Part shown: positions 1 through 10,377 of the stretch, in pieces
Numbering within the stretch: position 1 is the first letter of the stretch
How the letters are laid out: each line of letters starts with the position of its first letter
Origin: Amycolatopsis deserti
Lineage (GTDB): Bacteria > Actinomycetota > Actinomycetes > Mycobacteriales > Pseudonocardiaceae
Assembly: GCF_014653945.1 (NCBI RefSeq)
Contig: NZ_BNAU01000001.1
Location: forward strand, 1,178,001-1,242,000
Length of the DNA: 64,000 nucleotides
Direction of reading: 5' to 3'
Position numbers and translations under genes: made by a program
The notes under the pieces: model-generated
Databases searched by the model: none
Told to the model about the DNA's origin: nothing
What the model saw: only the letters and a program-made list of their open reading frames with translations

Positions 1-15
1 TATAGGGCGTTATAC
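1..15. repeat. GTATA-N6-TATAC element, copy A (cut by window edge)
   Basis: The bases TATAGGGCGTTATAC match the 16-bp element found at four other places in this window. One central base differs (G instead of T), and the leading G would lie outside the window. The element provides the TAA stop codon (complement of 10-12) of the small minus-strand gene beside it. Confidence 0.8.
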
Positions 16-351
16 GCCGGATGCTCGTTGACGGAGGATGTCCAGCCACTGCTCGGAGTTCAGCGCCTGCCGGTGCAGCTTCTCCAGCCGCGCCGCCGGC
101 GCCCGCACGTAACCCTTGCCGAAGACCGGCGCGATCTGCCGCAGGCTCGCCCCCTCCTCCCGGGCCGCCAGCAGCACCCAGTCCGAGGCGTCGGCACAGG
201 CCGCCGACGCGCGCCGCAACTCCCCCAGCAGCCGGATCAGCTCCCCGGGCGGGACGGCGTGCGCGCGGACCGCCTGCGCGGTCTCCTCGAGCCAGGCCAG
301 GACGTCGGCTTCGGTGATCGGGGCGCGGATCTCGGCCGCGGGCTCGGTCAT
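10..351 (-). CDS. Small helix-turn-helix protein, function unknown
   Basis: A 113-residue protein that I do not recognise by name. Residues about 65-95 (AREEGASLRQIAPVFGKGYV and onward) have the spacing of a helix-turn-helix: a helix, a short Gly-Ala turn, then a second helix. The rest is mostly charged amphipathic helix, with no signal peptide or membrane segment. The gene is bracketed by two copies of a 16-bp dyad repeat. One at its 3' end supplies the stop codon; the other just upstream overlaps a -10 box TATACT placed 7 nt before the ATG. There is no Shine-Dalgarno sequence, so leaderless translation is likely. A DNA-binding role at these repeats, including on its own promoter, is inference. 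The alternative is an unrelated small regulator or antitoxin. Confidence 0.6.
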   Translation of the reverse strand: MTEPAAEIRAPITEADVLAWLEETAQAVRAHAVPPGELIRLLGELRRASAACADASDWVLLAAREEGASLRQIAPVFGKGYVRAPAARLEKLHRQALNSEQWLDILRQRASGV

Positions 352-358
352 GGCGGGC

Positions 359-364
359 AGTATA
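359..364 (-). promoter_or_regulatory. Leaderless -10 box TATACT before the small HTH gene
   Basis: On the minus strand, TATACT is followed by 7 nt and then the ATG (349-351), with no ribosome binding site. This is the TANNNT spacing of actinobacterial leaderless promoters. The box overlaps the right arm of the 16-bp repeat, so a protein bound to the repeat would block RNA polymerase. Confidence 0.55.
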
Positions 365-375
365 GGTCGTTATAC
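360..375. repeat. GTATA-N6-TATAC element, copy B
   Basis: A perfect copy of GTATAGGTCGTTATAC. It lies between the divergent small HTH gene (minus) and the small membrane protein (plus), and covers the predicted -10 region of the HTH gene. It is the only copy located at a promoter rather than at gene 3' ends. Confidence 0.9.
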
Positions 376-432
376 GGCCGCCGGATCGCGACACGCCGGG
401 CAACCGGAACGGCCGGGAAACGTCTTCACCAC

Positions 433-735
433 GTGTCCGACAAGATCGTCCGCGGGGTCCGTGGCGTGGTGGCCGCGCTGGCGGTGACGCTGGCCCTGTC
501 TCCGGTGCACGGCGGCGCCCTCCTGATGCTGATGTTCGCGGCGGGGCGGTACGACTCCAGCGGGCAGGGCGGGCCGTTCCGCAGCTGCACGGCCGATTCG
601 GTGTCGTGCGAGGGGCCCAACGTCGTGGCGATCATCGTCTGCGGGCTGGTCGTGCTCGGCGGGCTGCTGCTCGCGGCCTGGGCGGGGCGCCGCGCGGCGC
701 GGCCCCGAAACCGCGGATACAGCGGAAGCCGCTGA
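433..735 (+). CDS. Small two-helix membrane protein, hypothetical
   Basis: A 100-residue protein from a GTG start (VSDKIVRG). It has two hydrophobic segments, at about residues 9-36 and 63-88, joined by a loop with two cysteines (CTADSVSC) that could form a disulfide outside the cell. The C-terminus is Arg-rich, as expected for a cytoplasmic tail. The start is uncertain: only a weak GGGAA precedes it by about 14 nt. The gene converges on mpa and ends just before a strong hairpin. It has no recognised family. In M. tuberculosis two small genes also lie next to mpa on the dop side (from memory), so this may be an equivalent insertion. Confidence 0.55.
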   Translation: MSDKIVRGVRGVVAALAVTLALSPVHGGALLMLMFAAGRYDSSGQGGPFRSCTADSVSCEGPNVVAIIVCGLVVLGGLLLAAWAGRRAARPRNRGYSGSR

Positions 736-741
736 CACGGC

Positions 742-775
742 GGAGGCCGCCGACCCGGATGGATCGGCGGCCTCC
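742..775. terminator. Bidirectional hairpin terminator between convergent genes
   Basis: A perfect 12-bp stem (GGAGGCCGCCGA at 742-753 paired with 764-775) encloses a 10-nt loop. It lies 6 bp after the small membrane protein and 16 bp beyond the mpa stop, so it could end transcription from both sides. There is no long T tract, as is common in high-GC actinobacteria. Confidence 0.7.
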
Positions 776-791
776 CCTGGCCTGCCTGCGG

Positions 792-2597
792 TTACAGGTA
801 CTGGCCGGTGTTCGTGGCCGTGTCGATGACGCGGCCGGACTCCTGGTTCTTGCCGGTGACGAGCGTGCGGATGTAGACGATCCGCTCGCCCTTCTTGCCC
901 GAGATCCGGGCCCAGTCGTCCGGGTTGGTGGTGTTGGGCAGGTCCTCGTTCTCCGCGAACTCGTCGACGATCGCGTCGAGCAGGTGCTGCACCCGCAGAC
1001 CGGGCTGCTTGGTCTCCAGCACCGACTTGATCGCCGCCTTCTTCGCCCGGTCCACGATGTTCTGGATCATCGCGCCCGAGTTGAAGTCGCGGAAGTACAG
1101 GACCTCCTTGTCCCCGTTGGCGTAGGTGACCTCGAGGAACCGGTTCTCGTCGGTCTCCTCGTACATGCGCTCGACGGTGTTCTGGATCATCGCGTCGATC
1201 GTGGCCTGCGCGTCCCCGCCGAACTCGGCGAGGTCGTCGGCGTGGATCGGCAGCCCCGGCGTCAGGTACTTGGAGAAGATGTCCTTCGCACCCTCGGCGT
1301 CCGGCCGCTCGATCTTGATCTTCACGTCCAGCCGTCCCGGCCGCAGGATCGCCGGGTCGATCATGTCCTCGCGGTTGGAGGCGCCGATGACGATGACGTT
1401 CTCCAGCCCCTCGACACCGTCGATCTCGGCCAGCAGCTGCGGCACGATCGTGGTCTCCACGTCCGAGGAGACACCACTGCCGCGGGTGCGGAAGATCGAC
1501 TCCATCTCGTCGAAGAACACGATCACGGGCGTGCCGTCGGAGGCCTTCTCGCGAGCCCGCTGGAAGATCAGGCGGATGCTCCGCTCGGTCTCCCCGACGA
1601 ACTTGTTGAGCAGCTCCGGGCCCTTGATGTTGAGGAAGTACGACTTGGCGTCCTTCGAATCGCCGTCGCCGCGGGCCTCGGCCACCTTCTTGGCCAGCGA
1701 GTTGGCGACCGCCTTCGCGATCAGCGTCTTACCGCAACCGGGCGGGCCGTAGAGCAGGACGCCCTTGGGCGGCCGCAGCTCGTACTCCCGGTAGAGGTCG
1801 GCGTGCAGGAACGGCAGCTCCACGGCGTCGCGGATCTGCTCGATCTGCCTGCCCAGGCCACCGATGTCCTCGTAGCGGACGTCCGGGACCTCCTCCAGCA
1901 CGAGGTCCTCGACCTCGGCCTTGGGCACCCGCTCGTAGGCGTAGCCCGCCTTCGAATCCACCAGCAGCGAGTCGCCCGGCTTGAGCGTCTGCGCGGCCAG
2001 CGGGTCGGAGAGCCAGACCACCCGCTCCTCGTCGGCGTGACCGACGACGAGCGCGCGGGCGCTGCCGCCCTCCGTGGCCGGCGTCAGGACCTCACGCAGC
2101 GAGCAGACCTCGCCGGTGAGCTCGAAGTCGCCCGCCTCGACGACGGTCAGGGCCTCGTTCAGCCGAAGGGCCTGACCGCGCTGGAGGGAGTCCACCTCCA
2201 CCGCCGGGGACACCGACACCCGCATCTTGCGGCCCGCGGTGAACACGTCGACGGTGTTGTCCTCGTACGCGGTGACGAACACGCCGTACCCGCTGGGGGG
2301 CTGGGCGAGCCGGTCGACCTCCTCGCGCAGCGCGAGGAGCTGTCCCCGCGCCTCGCGGAGGGTCTCCACGAGCTTGTTGTTCCGCTCCGTGAGCTGGGCG
2401 ACTCGTTCCGACGCCTCGGCGAGGCGCTGTTCCAGCACGCGGTTCTGACGGGGGGATTCGGTTAGTTTGCGCCGCAGCAGGGCTACTTCCTCTTCCAGGA
2501 AGCGGACCTGCCGCGCCTGCTCGTCCGGCGTCGTAGCTCCACTGATCTCTGAAGGGTCGGCGTCCTCGTGCCGACCTCCGGGAAGGTCGTGTTGCAT
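792..2597 (-). CDS. mpa: Proteasome-associated AAA ATPase Mpa/ARC
   Basis: A hexameric AAA ATPase (601 aa) that recognises pupylated proteins, unfolds them and feeds them into the 20S proteasome. Features in order: N-terminal coiled coil at about residues 28-98, which in this family binds Pup; two OB-like domains at about 100-235; an AAA module with Walker A GPPGCGKT at 284-291 and Walker B VIVFFDE at 358-364; the RPGRLD sensor region; and the C-terminal GQYL, a family signature that docks on the proteasome. Length and architecture are normal. The ATG is preceded by a strong AGGAGGTG site. The usual partners (dop, pup, prcBA) would lie beyond the left edge; here two small genes and a repeat come first. 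Identification is secure. Confidence 0.97.
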   Translation of the reverse strand: MQHDLPGGRHEDADPSEISGATTPDEQARQVRFLEEEVALLRRKLTESPRQNRVLEQRLAEASERVAQLTERNNKLVETLREARGQLLALREEVDRLAQPPSGYGVFVTAYEDNTVDVFTAGRKMRVSVSPAVEVDSLQRGQALRLNEALTVVEAGDFELTGEVCSLREVLTPATEGGSARALVVGHADEERVVWLSDPLAAQTLKPGDSLLVDSKAGYAYERVPKAEVEDLVLEEVPDVRYEDIGGLGRQIEQIRDAVELPFLHADLYREYELRPPKGVLLYGPPGCGKTLIAKAVANSLAKKVAEARGDGDSKDAKSYFLNIKGPELLNKFVGETERSIRLIFQRAREKASDGTPVIVFFDEMESIFRTRGSGVSSDVETTIVPQLLAEIDGVEGLENVIVIGASNREDMIDPAILRPGRLDVKIKIERPDAEGAKDIFSKYLTPGLPIHADDLAEFGGDAQATIDAMIQNTVERMYEETDENRFLEVTYANGDKEVLYFRDFNSGAMIQNIVDRAKKAAIKSVLETKQPGLRVQHLLDAIVDEFAENEDLPNTTNPDDWARISGKKGERIVYIRTLVTGKNQESGRVIDTATNTGQYL

Positions 2598-3073
2598 GTC
2601 GGCACCTCCTCGGAGTGCTTTTAACCCACGGTACCGGCGATCACCGACATGAAAAGCCCTATCCGCATCACAGGATCGGCGCGTCGCATCACGAAGCCGG
2701 ACGGAACCGTTACACGGGCGTCCCGCTCGGCGGTCGGCGAACCGCTCGGAAAACTACGGACAGTAGCCACCCGGCCGCCACCAGCGGCCATCCGGGCGGT
2801 GAGCGATTCACTCATGTCACGACCACCCAACCAAGGCTTTACAGGACATTCACCGGGCGTCTTCCCCTTCTCCTCCTCCTTCAAACCCGGGTGATTTTCG
2901 CGTCGCCGCACCGGATCGCGGTCCGCGCACGGGATGGCCAAGATCGAGTTGTCCGATATCGGCGCTACGATCGCTCGCGTTACAGCCCCGGATCCGTCCC
3001 GGGGGAAACCGGATGCCGCTTCGGCGCGTCGAAGGCAGGCAGACACCCGACGTGAACGAGGAGACGTCCGTCC
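2598..3073. other. 476-bp intergenic region between mpa and the first Pro-rich membrane protein
   Basis: A divergent spacer with no convincing gene. It holds the mpa ribosome binding site at its left end and GAGGAG before the gene at 3074 at its right end. TACGAT at 2966-2971 is a possible -10 box for the rightward gene, but no good -35 was seen. Nothing else is recognised. Confidence 0.5.
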
Positions 3074-3832
3074 ATGACCTACCCGCCGCACGGCCCGGGG
3101 CAGCCGGGTCCCTCCGGGCAGCAGGGCCCGCACGGCCCCTACGGGCAGCCCGGGCCGTACGGGCCGCAGTCCGGACAGCCCCAGGGCGGGCCGCCGCCCG
3201 GCTACCCGCAGGGCGCGCCGCGGACGCCGCCGCCGGGGTTCCCGGGCGCGACGCAGCAGTTCGCCGCACCCGGCGGGTTCGCCGGGCCGGGCGGTGAACC
3301 GCCGAAGAAGAAGACCGGCCTGATCGTCGGCATCGCGGCGGCCGCGGTCGTGGTGATCGCGGTGGCCGTCACCCTGGTCTTCACCCTCGGCAGCGACGAC
3401 GAGCAGAACACCGGCACCACCGCCGCCGCGGCCGGCACCTCCTCCAGCGCGAGCCCCACGGCGCGCGCGAACTCCTCCACCGCGACCGCACCGTCGTCAC
3501 GGCGCTCGTCCTCGTCCGCGCCCACCGGCGCCGGTGGTGGCGCCGCGGGCGGCCCGGACAGCGTGGCCCAGCAGGTCGTGGACGCCATGAACGCCCGCAG
3601 CGCCAGCCGCTACGCCGCGCTGACCTGCAACGGCGCCACCGACAGCGAGATCTCCTCGCTGCAGGCCCAGTGGGACTCCGCCAGCGAGCTCCAGGCCAGC
3701 ATCTCCGGCCCGGCCGAGGTCACCGGCGACACCGCGAAAGTGCCGGTCAATCTCCGTTACAACGGTGACCGGCAGGATGCGAAGATGCCGCTGAAACGGC
3801 AGGGTTCGAACTGGTGCGTCGACGAGTCCTGA
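3074..3832 (+). CDS. Pro/Gly/Gln-rich single-pass membrane protein (paralogue 1)
   Basis: A 252-residue protein with a cytoplasmic Pro/Gly/Gln-rich tail (about residues 1-75), a KKK stop signal, one membrane helix (GLIVGIAAAAVVVIAVAV and onward, about 80-102), a Ser/Thr/Ala-rich linker and an extracellular globular domain from about residue 160 to the end. That domain has the look of the DUF4878/lumazine-binding-like fold, with two cysteines. It is immediately followed by a paralogue sharing the KKKTGLIVGIA segment, and a third relative lies at 56.7 kb. In M. tuberculosis the matching position holds the lipoprotein gene lppK (from memory). The role is unknown; a surface or cell-envelope function is inferred. 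GAGGAG upstream supports the ATG. Confidence 0.8.
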   Translation: MTYPPHGPGQPGPSGQQGPHGPYGQPGPYGPQSGQPQGGPPPGYPQGAPRTPPPGFPGATQQFAAPGGFAGPGGEPPKKKTGLIVGIAAAAVVVIAVAVTLVFTLGSDDEQNTGTTAAAAGTSSSASPTARANSSTATAPSSRRSSSSAPTGAGGGAAGGPDSVAQQVVDAMNARSASRYAALTCNGATDSEISSLQAQWDSASELQASISGPAEVTGDTAKVPVNLRYNGDRQDAKMPLKRQGSNWCVDES

Positions 3833-3863
3833 GCCAACCGATCCACGAAGGGGTAACCCGATC

Positions 3864-4649
3864 ATGACCTACCCGCCGCAACAGCCCGGGCCCTACGGGC
3901 AGCAAGGCCCCTACGGCCAGCAGCCGGGCCGGCCGGGCCCCTACGGGCAGCAGCCGGGCGGCGGCTACCCCCAGCAGCAGCCCGGATATCCGCAGGGCGG
4001 GCCGCAGCAGCCTCCTCACCCGCAGGGGCAGCCGGGCTACCCGCAGACCCCGCCGCCCGGGTTCCCCGGCGCGGCGCAGCAGTTCGGCCAGGACCCCTAC
4101 GCCGACCCGTACGCGGGGCAGCAGTACCCGGGCGGGCCGGGCGGTGAGCCGCCGAAGAAGAAGACCGGCCTGATCGTCGGCATCGCGATCGCCGCGGTGA
4201 TCGTGGTCGCCGGTGCCGCGTTCCTGATCTGGTTCCTCACCAAGGACGACGGTGGTGACAACGCGGCCGCCCCGAGCACGAGCGCCGCGCCGCCGGCGTC
4301 CTCGAGCAAGGAGGCGCCCAGCAGCTCGGAAACGCCAACGTCCACCCCGGAGGGCACCGCCGCGCCGGGCGGGAAGTCCACGCCGGAGGAGACCGCCCAG
4401 GCGATCGCCACCGCGTACAGCACCGGGGACAAGGAGACCATCCAGTCGATGGTCTGCGCGAGCAGGCCGCAGTCGGTGCCGGACATCCCGTCCGGCATCA
4501 CCGTCACCGTCACCGGCAGCCCCGACGTGGTCGGCGACACCGCCTACGTGCCGGTCCACGCGGTCGGCCCCGGCGGCACCAACGACTTCGAGCTCGGCCT
4601 CGCCAACGAGGGCGGCGTCTGGTGCTACCTGGGCGACCGCACGAACTGA
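3864..4649 (+). CDS. Pro/Gly/Gln-rich single-pass membrane protein (paralogue 2)
   Basis: A 261-residue paralogue of the preceding protein, 31 bp downstream. It has the same MTYPP start, a longer tail of GPYGQQ-type repeats (about residues 1-95), the same EPPKKKTGLIVGI junction, a single membrane helix and a Ser/Pro-rich spacer. Its C-terminal extracellular domain (about 165-261) differs in sequence but has similar length and two cysteines. The N-terminal half is almost duplicated at DNA level while the exported domains have diverged, as if the outer domain is the specific part. It converges on trmI with a 10-bp gap. Function unknown. Confidence 0.8.
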   Translation: MTYPPQQPGPYGQQGPYGQQPGRPGPYGQQPGGGYPQQQPGYPQGGPQQPPHPQGQPGYPQTPPPGFPGAAQQFGQDPYADPYAGQQYPGGPGGEPPKKKTGLIVGIAIAAVIVVAGAAFLIWFLTKDDGGDNAAAPSTSAAPPASSSKEAPSSSETPTSTPEGTAAPGGKSTPEETAQAIATAYSTGDKETIQSMVCASRPQSVPDIPSGITVTVTGSPDVVGDTAYVPVHAVGPGGTNDFELGLANEGGVWCYLGDRTN

Positions 4650-4659
4650 CCGGCGGACC

Positions 4660-6697
<2,038 letters not shown>

Positions 6698-6704
6698 GCC
6701 CGTC

Positions 6705-6710
6705 AGGGTA
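6705..6710 (-). promoter_or_regulatory. Leaderless -10 box TACCCT before the M50 protease gene
   Basis: On the minus strand TACCCT is followed by 7 nt and the ATG at 6697. No Shine-Dalgarno sequence fits in the gap, so transcription probably begins at or next to the start codon. Confidence 0.55.
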
Positions 6711-6780
6711 GAGCGTGAGGTGTCAGGCGGCCGTGACCCGCGGGTGCGCGCGGCGTCGCGATCTTGTCGGACCCCTCGTT

Positions 6781-6786
6781 TAGGGT
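6781..6786 (+). promoter_or_regulatory. Leaderless -10 box TAGGGT before the RecB-type nuclease
   Basis: TAGGGT is followed by 7 nt and the ATG at 6794. This favours the 6794 start over a TTG at 6764, which would place the -10 box inside the gene. Confidence 0.5.
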
Positions 6787-6793
6787 GCGGGGT

Positions 6794-7660
6794 ATGGCTC
6801 AGACGGCGACCACGGAACCCCAGCTCGGCGTGCGCCGCCCCGCGCTATCCCCTTCGCGGGCCAGCGACTTCAAACAGTGCCCGCTGCTCTACCGCTTCCG
6901 GGCGGTCGACCGGCTGCCGGAGGTGCCGACGAAGGCGCAGCTGCGCGGCACGCTCGTGCACTCGGTGCTGGAGCGGCTGTTCGCGCTGCCCAAGACCGAC
7001 CGCGAACCGGATCGCGCCCGAGAGCTGCTCGAGCCCACCTGGAGCGAGCTGTCGGCCGACAACCCCGAGTGGGCCGAGCTGTTCGACGGCGAGGACGAGC
7101 GGGGCTGGCTGGAGTCGGCCACGAAGCTGCTGGACAGCTACTTCAAGCTGGAGGACCCGCGCCGGTTCGACCCGGAGGCGTGCGAGCTGCACGTCGAGCT
7201 GGAGCTGGAGTCCGGCGTCCGGCTGCGCGGGTACGTCGACCGGCTGGACGTCGCGCCCACCGGCGAGATCCGCGTGGTGGACTACAAGACCGGCGCCGCG
7301 CCCCGCGAGATCGGCGAGGCCAAGGCGATGTTCCAGATGAAGTTCTACGCCGTGGTGCTGTGGCGGCTGCGCGGCGTCGTGCCGCGCCAGCTCAAGCTGA
7401 TGTACCTGACCGACGGGCAGTCGCTGGCCTACGCGCCGGACGAGGCCGAGCTGCGCCGGTTCGAGCGCACGCTGGAGGCGATCTGGCGGGCGATCCTCAA
7501 GGCGGGCAAGACCGGCGACTTCCGGCCCAGCCCGAGCCGGCTGTGCGACTGGTGCGCGCACCAGTCCCTGTGCCCTTCGTTCGGTGGGACGCCACCGGAG
7601 TACCCGGGGTGGCCGGAGCCGGACCCGGGCGTGGAAACGGCCCTGGATCGCGCGGACTGA
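6794..7660 (+). CDS. RecB family exonuclease (PD-(D/E)XK, Fe-S type)
   Basis: A 288-residue single-domain nuclease of the RecB/Cas4/AddB-like group. The catalytic core is visible as GYVDRLD and, 20 residues on, VVDYKTG, giving the Asp-Asp-Lys metal site. One cysteine near the N-terminus (KQCPLLYRF, Cys29) and three at the C-terminus (CDWCAHQSLC) have the pattern of a [4Fe-4S] cluster that staples the ends together in this family. There is no helicase domain. It corresponds to M. tuberculosis Rv2119 by position and type (from memory). It probably acts on DNA ends, but no specific pathway is established here. Confidence 0.9.
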   Translation: MAQTATTEPQLGVRRPALSPSRASDFKQCPLLYRFRAVDRLPEVPTKAQLRGTLVHSVLERLFALPKTDREPDRARELLEPTWSELSADNPEWAELFDGEDERGWLESATKLLDSYFKLEDPRRFDPEACELHVELELESGVRLRGYVDRLDVAPTGEIRVVDYKTGAAPREIGEAKAMFQMKFYAVVLWRLRGVVPRQLKLMYLTDGQSLAYAPDEAELRRFERTLEAIWRAILKAGKTGDFRPSPSRLCDWCAHQSLCPSFGGTPPEYPGWPEPDPGVETALDRAD

Positions 7661-7678
7661 GGACTGAACGGACCGAAG

Positions 7679-8458
7679 ATGACGGAGAACGCTTTCTACC
7701 TGCCGCTGGGCGGCGACCGCTACCAGCCGACCGAGCACACGGCCGGCCCGTGGACCCCGGAGGCGCAGCACTTCGGGCCGCCCTCGGCGCTGCTCGCCCG
7801 CGCGCTGGAGGGCCTGGCCGCCGACCGGCCGGGGCTGCTGGCGCGGGTGACCGTGGAGATCCTCGGCCCGGCGCCGCTGACCGAGCTGTCGCTGCGGTCC
7901 TGGGTGGAGCGGCCGGGGCGCTCGGTCGAGCTGCTCGGGGCCGAGCTGCACGACGGCACCCGGGCGGTGGCCCGCGCGTCGGCGTGGCGGATCAGCGAGG
8001 CCGACACGACGGAGGTGGCCACCGAGGAGCCGGCGCCGCCGTCGCCGGAGGACTGCCGCCCGGCGACCTGGCCGGACAGCTGGGGCCGCGGCGGGTACCT
8101 GGGCGCGATGGAGTGGCGGGTCATCGCGGGCTCGCCCGCCGAGCCGGGCCCGGCGTGGGTGTGGGGCAGGCAGCGGGTCGAGCTGGTCGCCGGGGAGAAG
8201 CCGACGCCGTTGCAGCGGCTGTTCGCGGTCGCCGACACCGGCAACGGCGCGTCGAACTTCCTCGACCCGGCGAAGTGGTGGTTCATCAACAGCGAGCTGA
8301 CCGTGCACCTGAGGCGCGCGCCGGTGGGCGAGTGGATGGCGCTGGACGCCCGCACGCTGGTGGGCCCGACCGGGGTGGGCACGGCCACCAGCACGCTGTC
8401 CGACGTCCGGGGCCAGGTGGGTCAGGGCGCGCAGGCGCTGATGGTGCGGACACGCTGA
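7679..8458 (+). CDS. Acyl-CoA thioesterase family protein (double hot-dog)
   Basis: A 259-residue protein of the TesB-like double hot-dog family that hydrolyses acyl-CoA thioesters. Visible features are the N-terminal HFGPPSALLARALE segment in the first hot-dog and the C-terminal WWFINSELTVHLRRAPVGEW segment, typical of the second, with the Asp/Asn and Thr/Gln region expected for catalysis. No signal peptide. It starts 19 bp after the RecB-type gene, so the two are probably one transcript. The natural substrate cannot be told from sequence. Confidence 0.85.
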   Translation: MTENAFYLPLGGDRYQPTEHTAGPWTPEAQHFGPPSALLARALEGLAADRPGLLARVTVEILGPAPLTELSLRSWVERPGRSVELLGAELHDGTRAVARASAWRISEADTTEVATEEPAPPSPEDCRPATWPDSWGRGGYLGAMEWRVIAGSPAEPGPAWVWGRQRVELVAGEKPTPLQRLFAVADTGNGASNFLDPAKWWFINSELTVHLRRAPVGEWMALDARTLVGPTGVGTATSTLSDVRGQVGQGAQALMVRTR

Positions 8459-8535
8459 CGGGCGTGACCGTCCCCCTCCCGCCGCACGAGATCCACTACT
8501 CTGCGGCCAGGACCGACTGACCTGGGAGCGCTCGA

Positions 8536-9465
8536 GTGCAGATCACCTCGGTGGTCAACCAGAAGGGCGGCGTCGGCAAGACGGCGCTGAGCGTCGGGGC
8601 GGCCGCGGCGCTGGCCGAACGCGGCCGCCGGGTGCTGCTCATCGACCTCGACCCGCAGGGTCACGCGACCACGGAGATGCTGGGCCTGGACGAGGTGCCC
8701 GCGCAGGCGCCGAGCCTGGCCAAGGCGCTGACCAAGATGTGGAAGGGGCCGGTCGAGGAGCTGATCGTGCCCCACCGGCGCAGCAACATCGGCCCGGGCG
8801 GCGCGTTCGACGTCATCCCGACCTCGCCGGGCATGTTCGACCTGGTGCGCAGGCTCGACCAGTTCCGGGTGCCGGGCTGGCAGCTGGCGCGGGTCGTGCA
8901 GTTCGCCAACTACGACCACGTCATCATCGACTGCCCGCCTGCGCTGGACGTGCTCACCAACAACGCCCTCGCGGCGACGCACGGCATCCTGGTGCCGGTG
9001 CAGCCGGACCGCACCAGCATCCGGGCGCTGCGCCTGCTCAACGACCAGCTGTACTACGTGCAGACCGCGCTGAACCGGCCGCCCATCCCCTACTTCGGGG
9101 TGGTGCCCGGCCTGTACCGGCGGCCGATGTCCGGGTACGCGGTGGCGGCGCTGGAGGAGCTCAAGCAGTTCGGCTACCCGCTGCTGGCGCACGTGCCGCT
9201 CGGGGTGGTGATGAACGAGGCCGCCGCGCACGGCATGCCGGTCACCACGTTCGCCCCGGAAACCACGCAGGCGGTGGCGTTCCGGGAGATCGCGGCGGTG
9301 CTGGACGGGCACCTGGCGCGGCAGCAGCCCTCGGCCCCGATCCCCGCCGAGGACGACTTCGTGTTCGAGGACTTCATCACCCAAGTCGCGCACGCCCGCA
9401 ACGAAAACGACAACGGCGTGCGGAAGCGGCTGTACGACCTGATGCCCAAGCGGCCCCGCGAGTAG
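8536..9465 (+). CDS. ParA-family ATPase without a ParB partner
   Basis: A 309-residue P-loop ATPase of the ParA/MinD class. The deviant Walker A motif KGGVGKT at residues 10-16 and the LLIDLDPQGHAT and IIDCPPALD motifs are intact, so it should bind ATP, dimerise and associate with DNA. The last 40 residues are a charged tail. The GTG start begins MQITSVVNQKGG, normal for the family. Chromosomal ParA that segregates origins is normally next to parB; none is present here, so this is an orphan ParA that may position some other cargo. A TACTCT sequence at 8497-8502 could be its -10 box. Confidence 0.88.
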   Translation: MQITSVVNQKGGVGKTALSVGAAAALAERGRRVLLIDLDPQGHATTEMLGLDEVPAQAPSLAKALTKMWKGPVEELIVPHRRSNIGPGGAFDVIPTSPGMFDLVRRLDQFRVPGWQLARVVQFANYDHVIIDCPPALDVLTNNALAATHGILVPVQPDRTSIRALRLLNDQLYYVQTALNRPPIPYFGVVPGLYRRPMSGYAVAALEELKQFGYPLLAHVPLGVVMNEAAAHGMPVTTFAPETTQAVAFREIAAVLDGHLARQQPSAPIPAEDDFVFEDFITQVAHARNENDNGVRKRLYDLMPKRPRE

Positions 9466-9579
9466 CGCCTCCAGACAGCGCTTTCACCACGGCGCCGGGT
9501 CCTTTCCGGACACCGCACCTGCCGGCCCTGACCGCGCCCGCACCGCGAGGCCGGCCCGATCTACGGCAATGGCCCGCAC

Positions 9580-10231
9580 ATGCCGTCAGCACTCCGGAAA
9601 CGCGACCGGGCGATGCCCCTCGCGGTCTTCGTCCTCGGTCTCGCGATCTTCTGCCTCAACACGACGGAGGTGATGGTGGCCGGGCTGCTCCCGTCGCTGT
9701 CGGACGGCCTCGGCGTCTCGATCACCGCGGCGGGCAACCTGGTCACCGTCTTCGCGCTGGGCATGGTCTTCGGCGGCCCGGTGCTGACGCTCGCGCTCAT
9801 GAAGGCGCCCCGCAGGCCGGCGATGATCCTGATGCTGGTGCTGTTCCTCGTGGGACAGACCCTCGGCGCACTCGCCGGCGCCTACTGGGTCATGGTGCTC
9901 GCCCGCGTCCTCCTGGGCCGTGGACGTCCTGGTCGCCCTGTGCCTCGTCCTGGTCGTGTTCACCGTCCACAGTGGCGCTCCCCCGGACGGGCCGGACGTC
10001 CGCGCGGAACTGTCGCTCTTCCGCTGCTCGGCGGGGTGTTCCCCACCTTCGCCTACCTCTCCCCCGTGCTGACCGAAGTGGCTGGCTTCGGCCCGGGCGT
10101 CGTCCCGCTGCTGTTCCTGCTGGGTTTCACCGGGCTGCCGCTCAACCCGGCGATGGCCGCGCGCGTCATGCGCCTGTCCAACAGCGGCGCGCCGGTCAAC
10201 ACCGTGAACACCGCGACGATCTGGGGAGAGC
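9580..10231 (+). pseudogene. MFS transporter remnant with internal deletions
   Basis: Pieces of a drug-efflux type MFS transporter. The first about 112 residues are intact (helices 1-4, ending MVLARVLLG), but the sequence then jumps. A helix (DVLVALCLVLVVFTV) continues in another frame near 9920-9990, after which the first frame resumes with PTFAYLSPVLTEVAGFGPG. Another jump leads to AARVMRLSNSGAPVNTVNTA, which belongs near helix 11 in intact relatives. At about 217 residues it is roughly half the normal 400. A continuous reading frame spans the region, but its middle is frame-shifted Arg/Pro-rich sequence. No working transporter is expected. Confidence 0.75.
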
Positions 10232-10366
10232 GGCCGCGACCAGAGCGTCGCCGCCCTGACCCACCACGTGCTGAGCAGCTATTACGGACTCCGGGTGCTC
10301 GCCAGGGTGCAGCCCGACCGCGCCGCTCTCCTGGACGTGGTGGACACCATGCTGGCGAAGCTCTGA
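10232..10366 (+). pseudogene. C-terminal remnant of a TetR-family regulator
   Basis: In a different frame from the MFS remnant, 44 codons encode a C-terminus typical of TetR regulators (SSYYGLRVLARVQPDR, then a short helix ending in LAKL and a TGA stop). The DNA-binding N-terminus is missing. The fragment is fused directly to the MFS remnant, so a deletion probably removed the boundary between a transporter gene and its regulator. It ends 11 bp before a copy of the 16-bp repeat. Confidence 0.65.
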
Positions 10367-10377
10367 AAGGCCGCGCC

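Noticed and set aside
1-375. Mini-transposon or integron-like cassette bounded by the two 16-bp repeats
   Set aside because: No transposase, recombinase or target duplication; the repeats are direct, and the same element occurs alone at unrelated gene ends, so it is better seen as a dispersed site.
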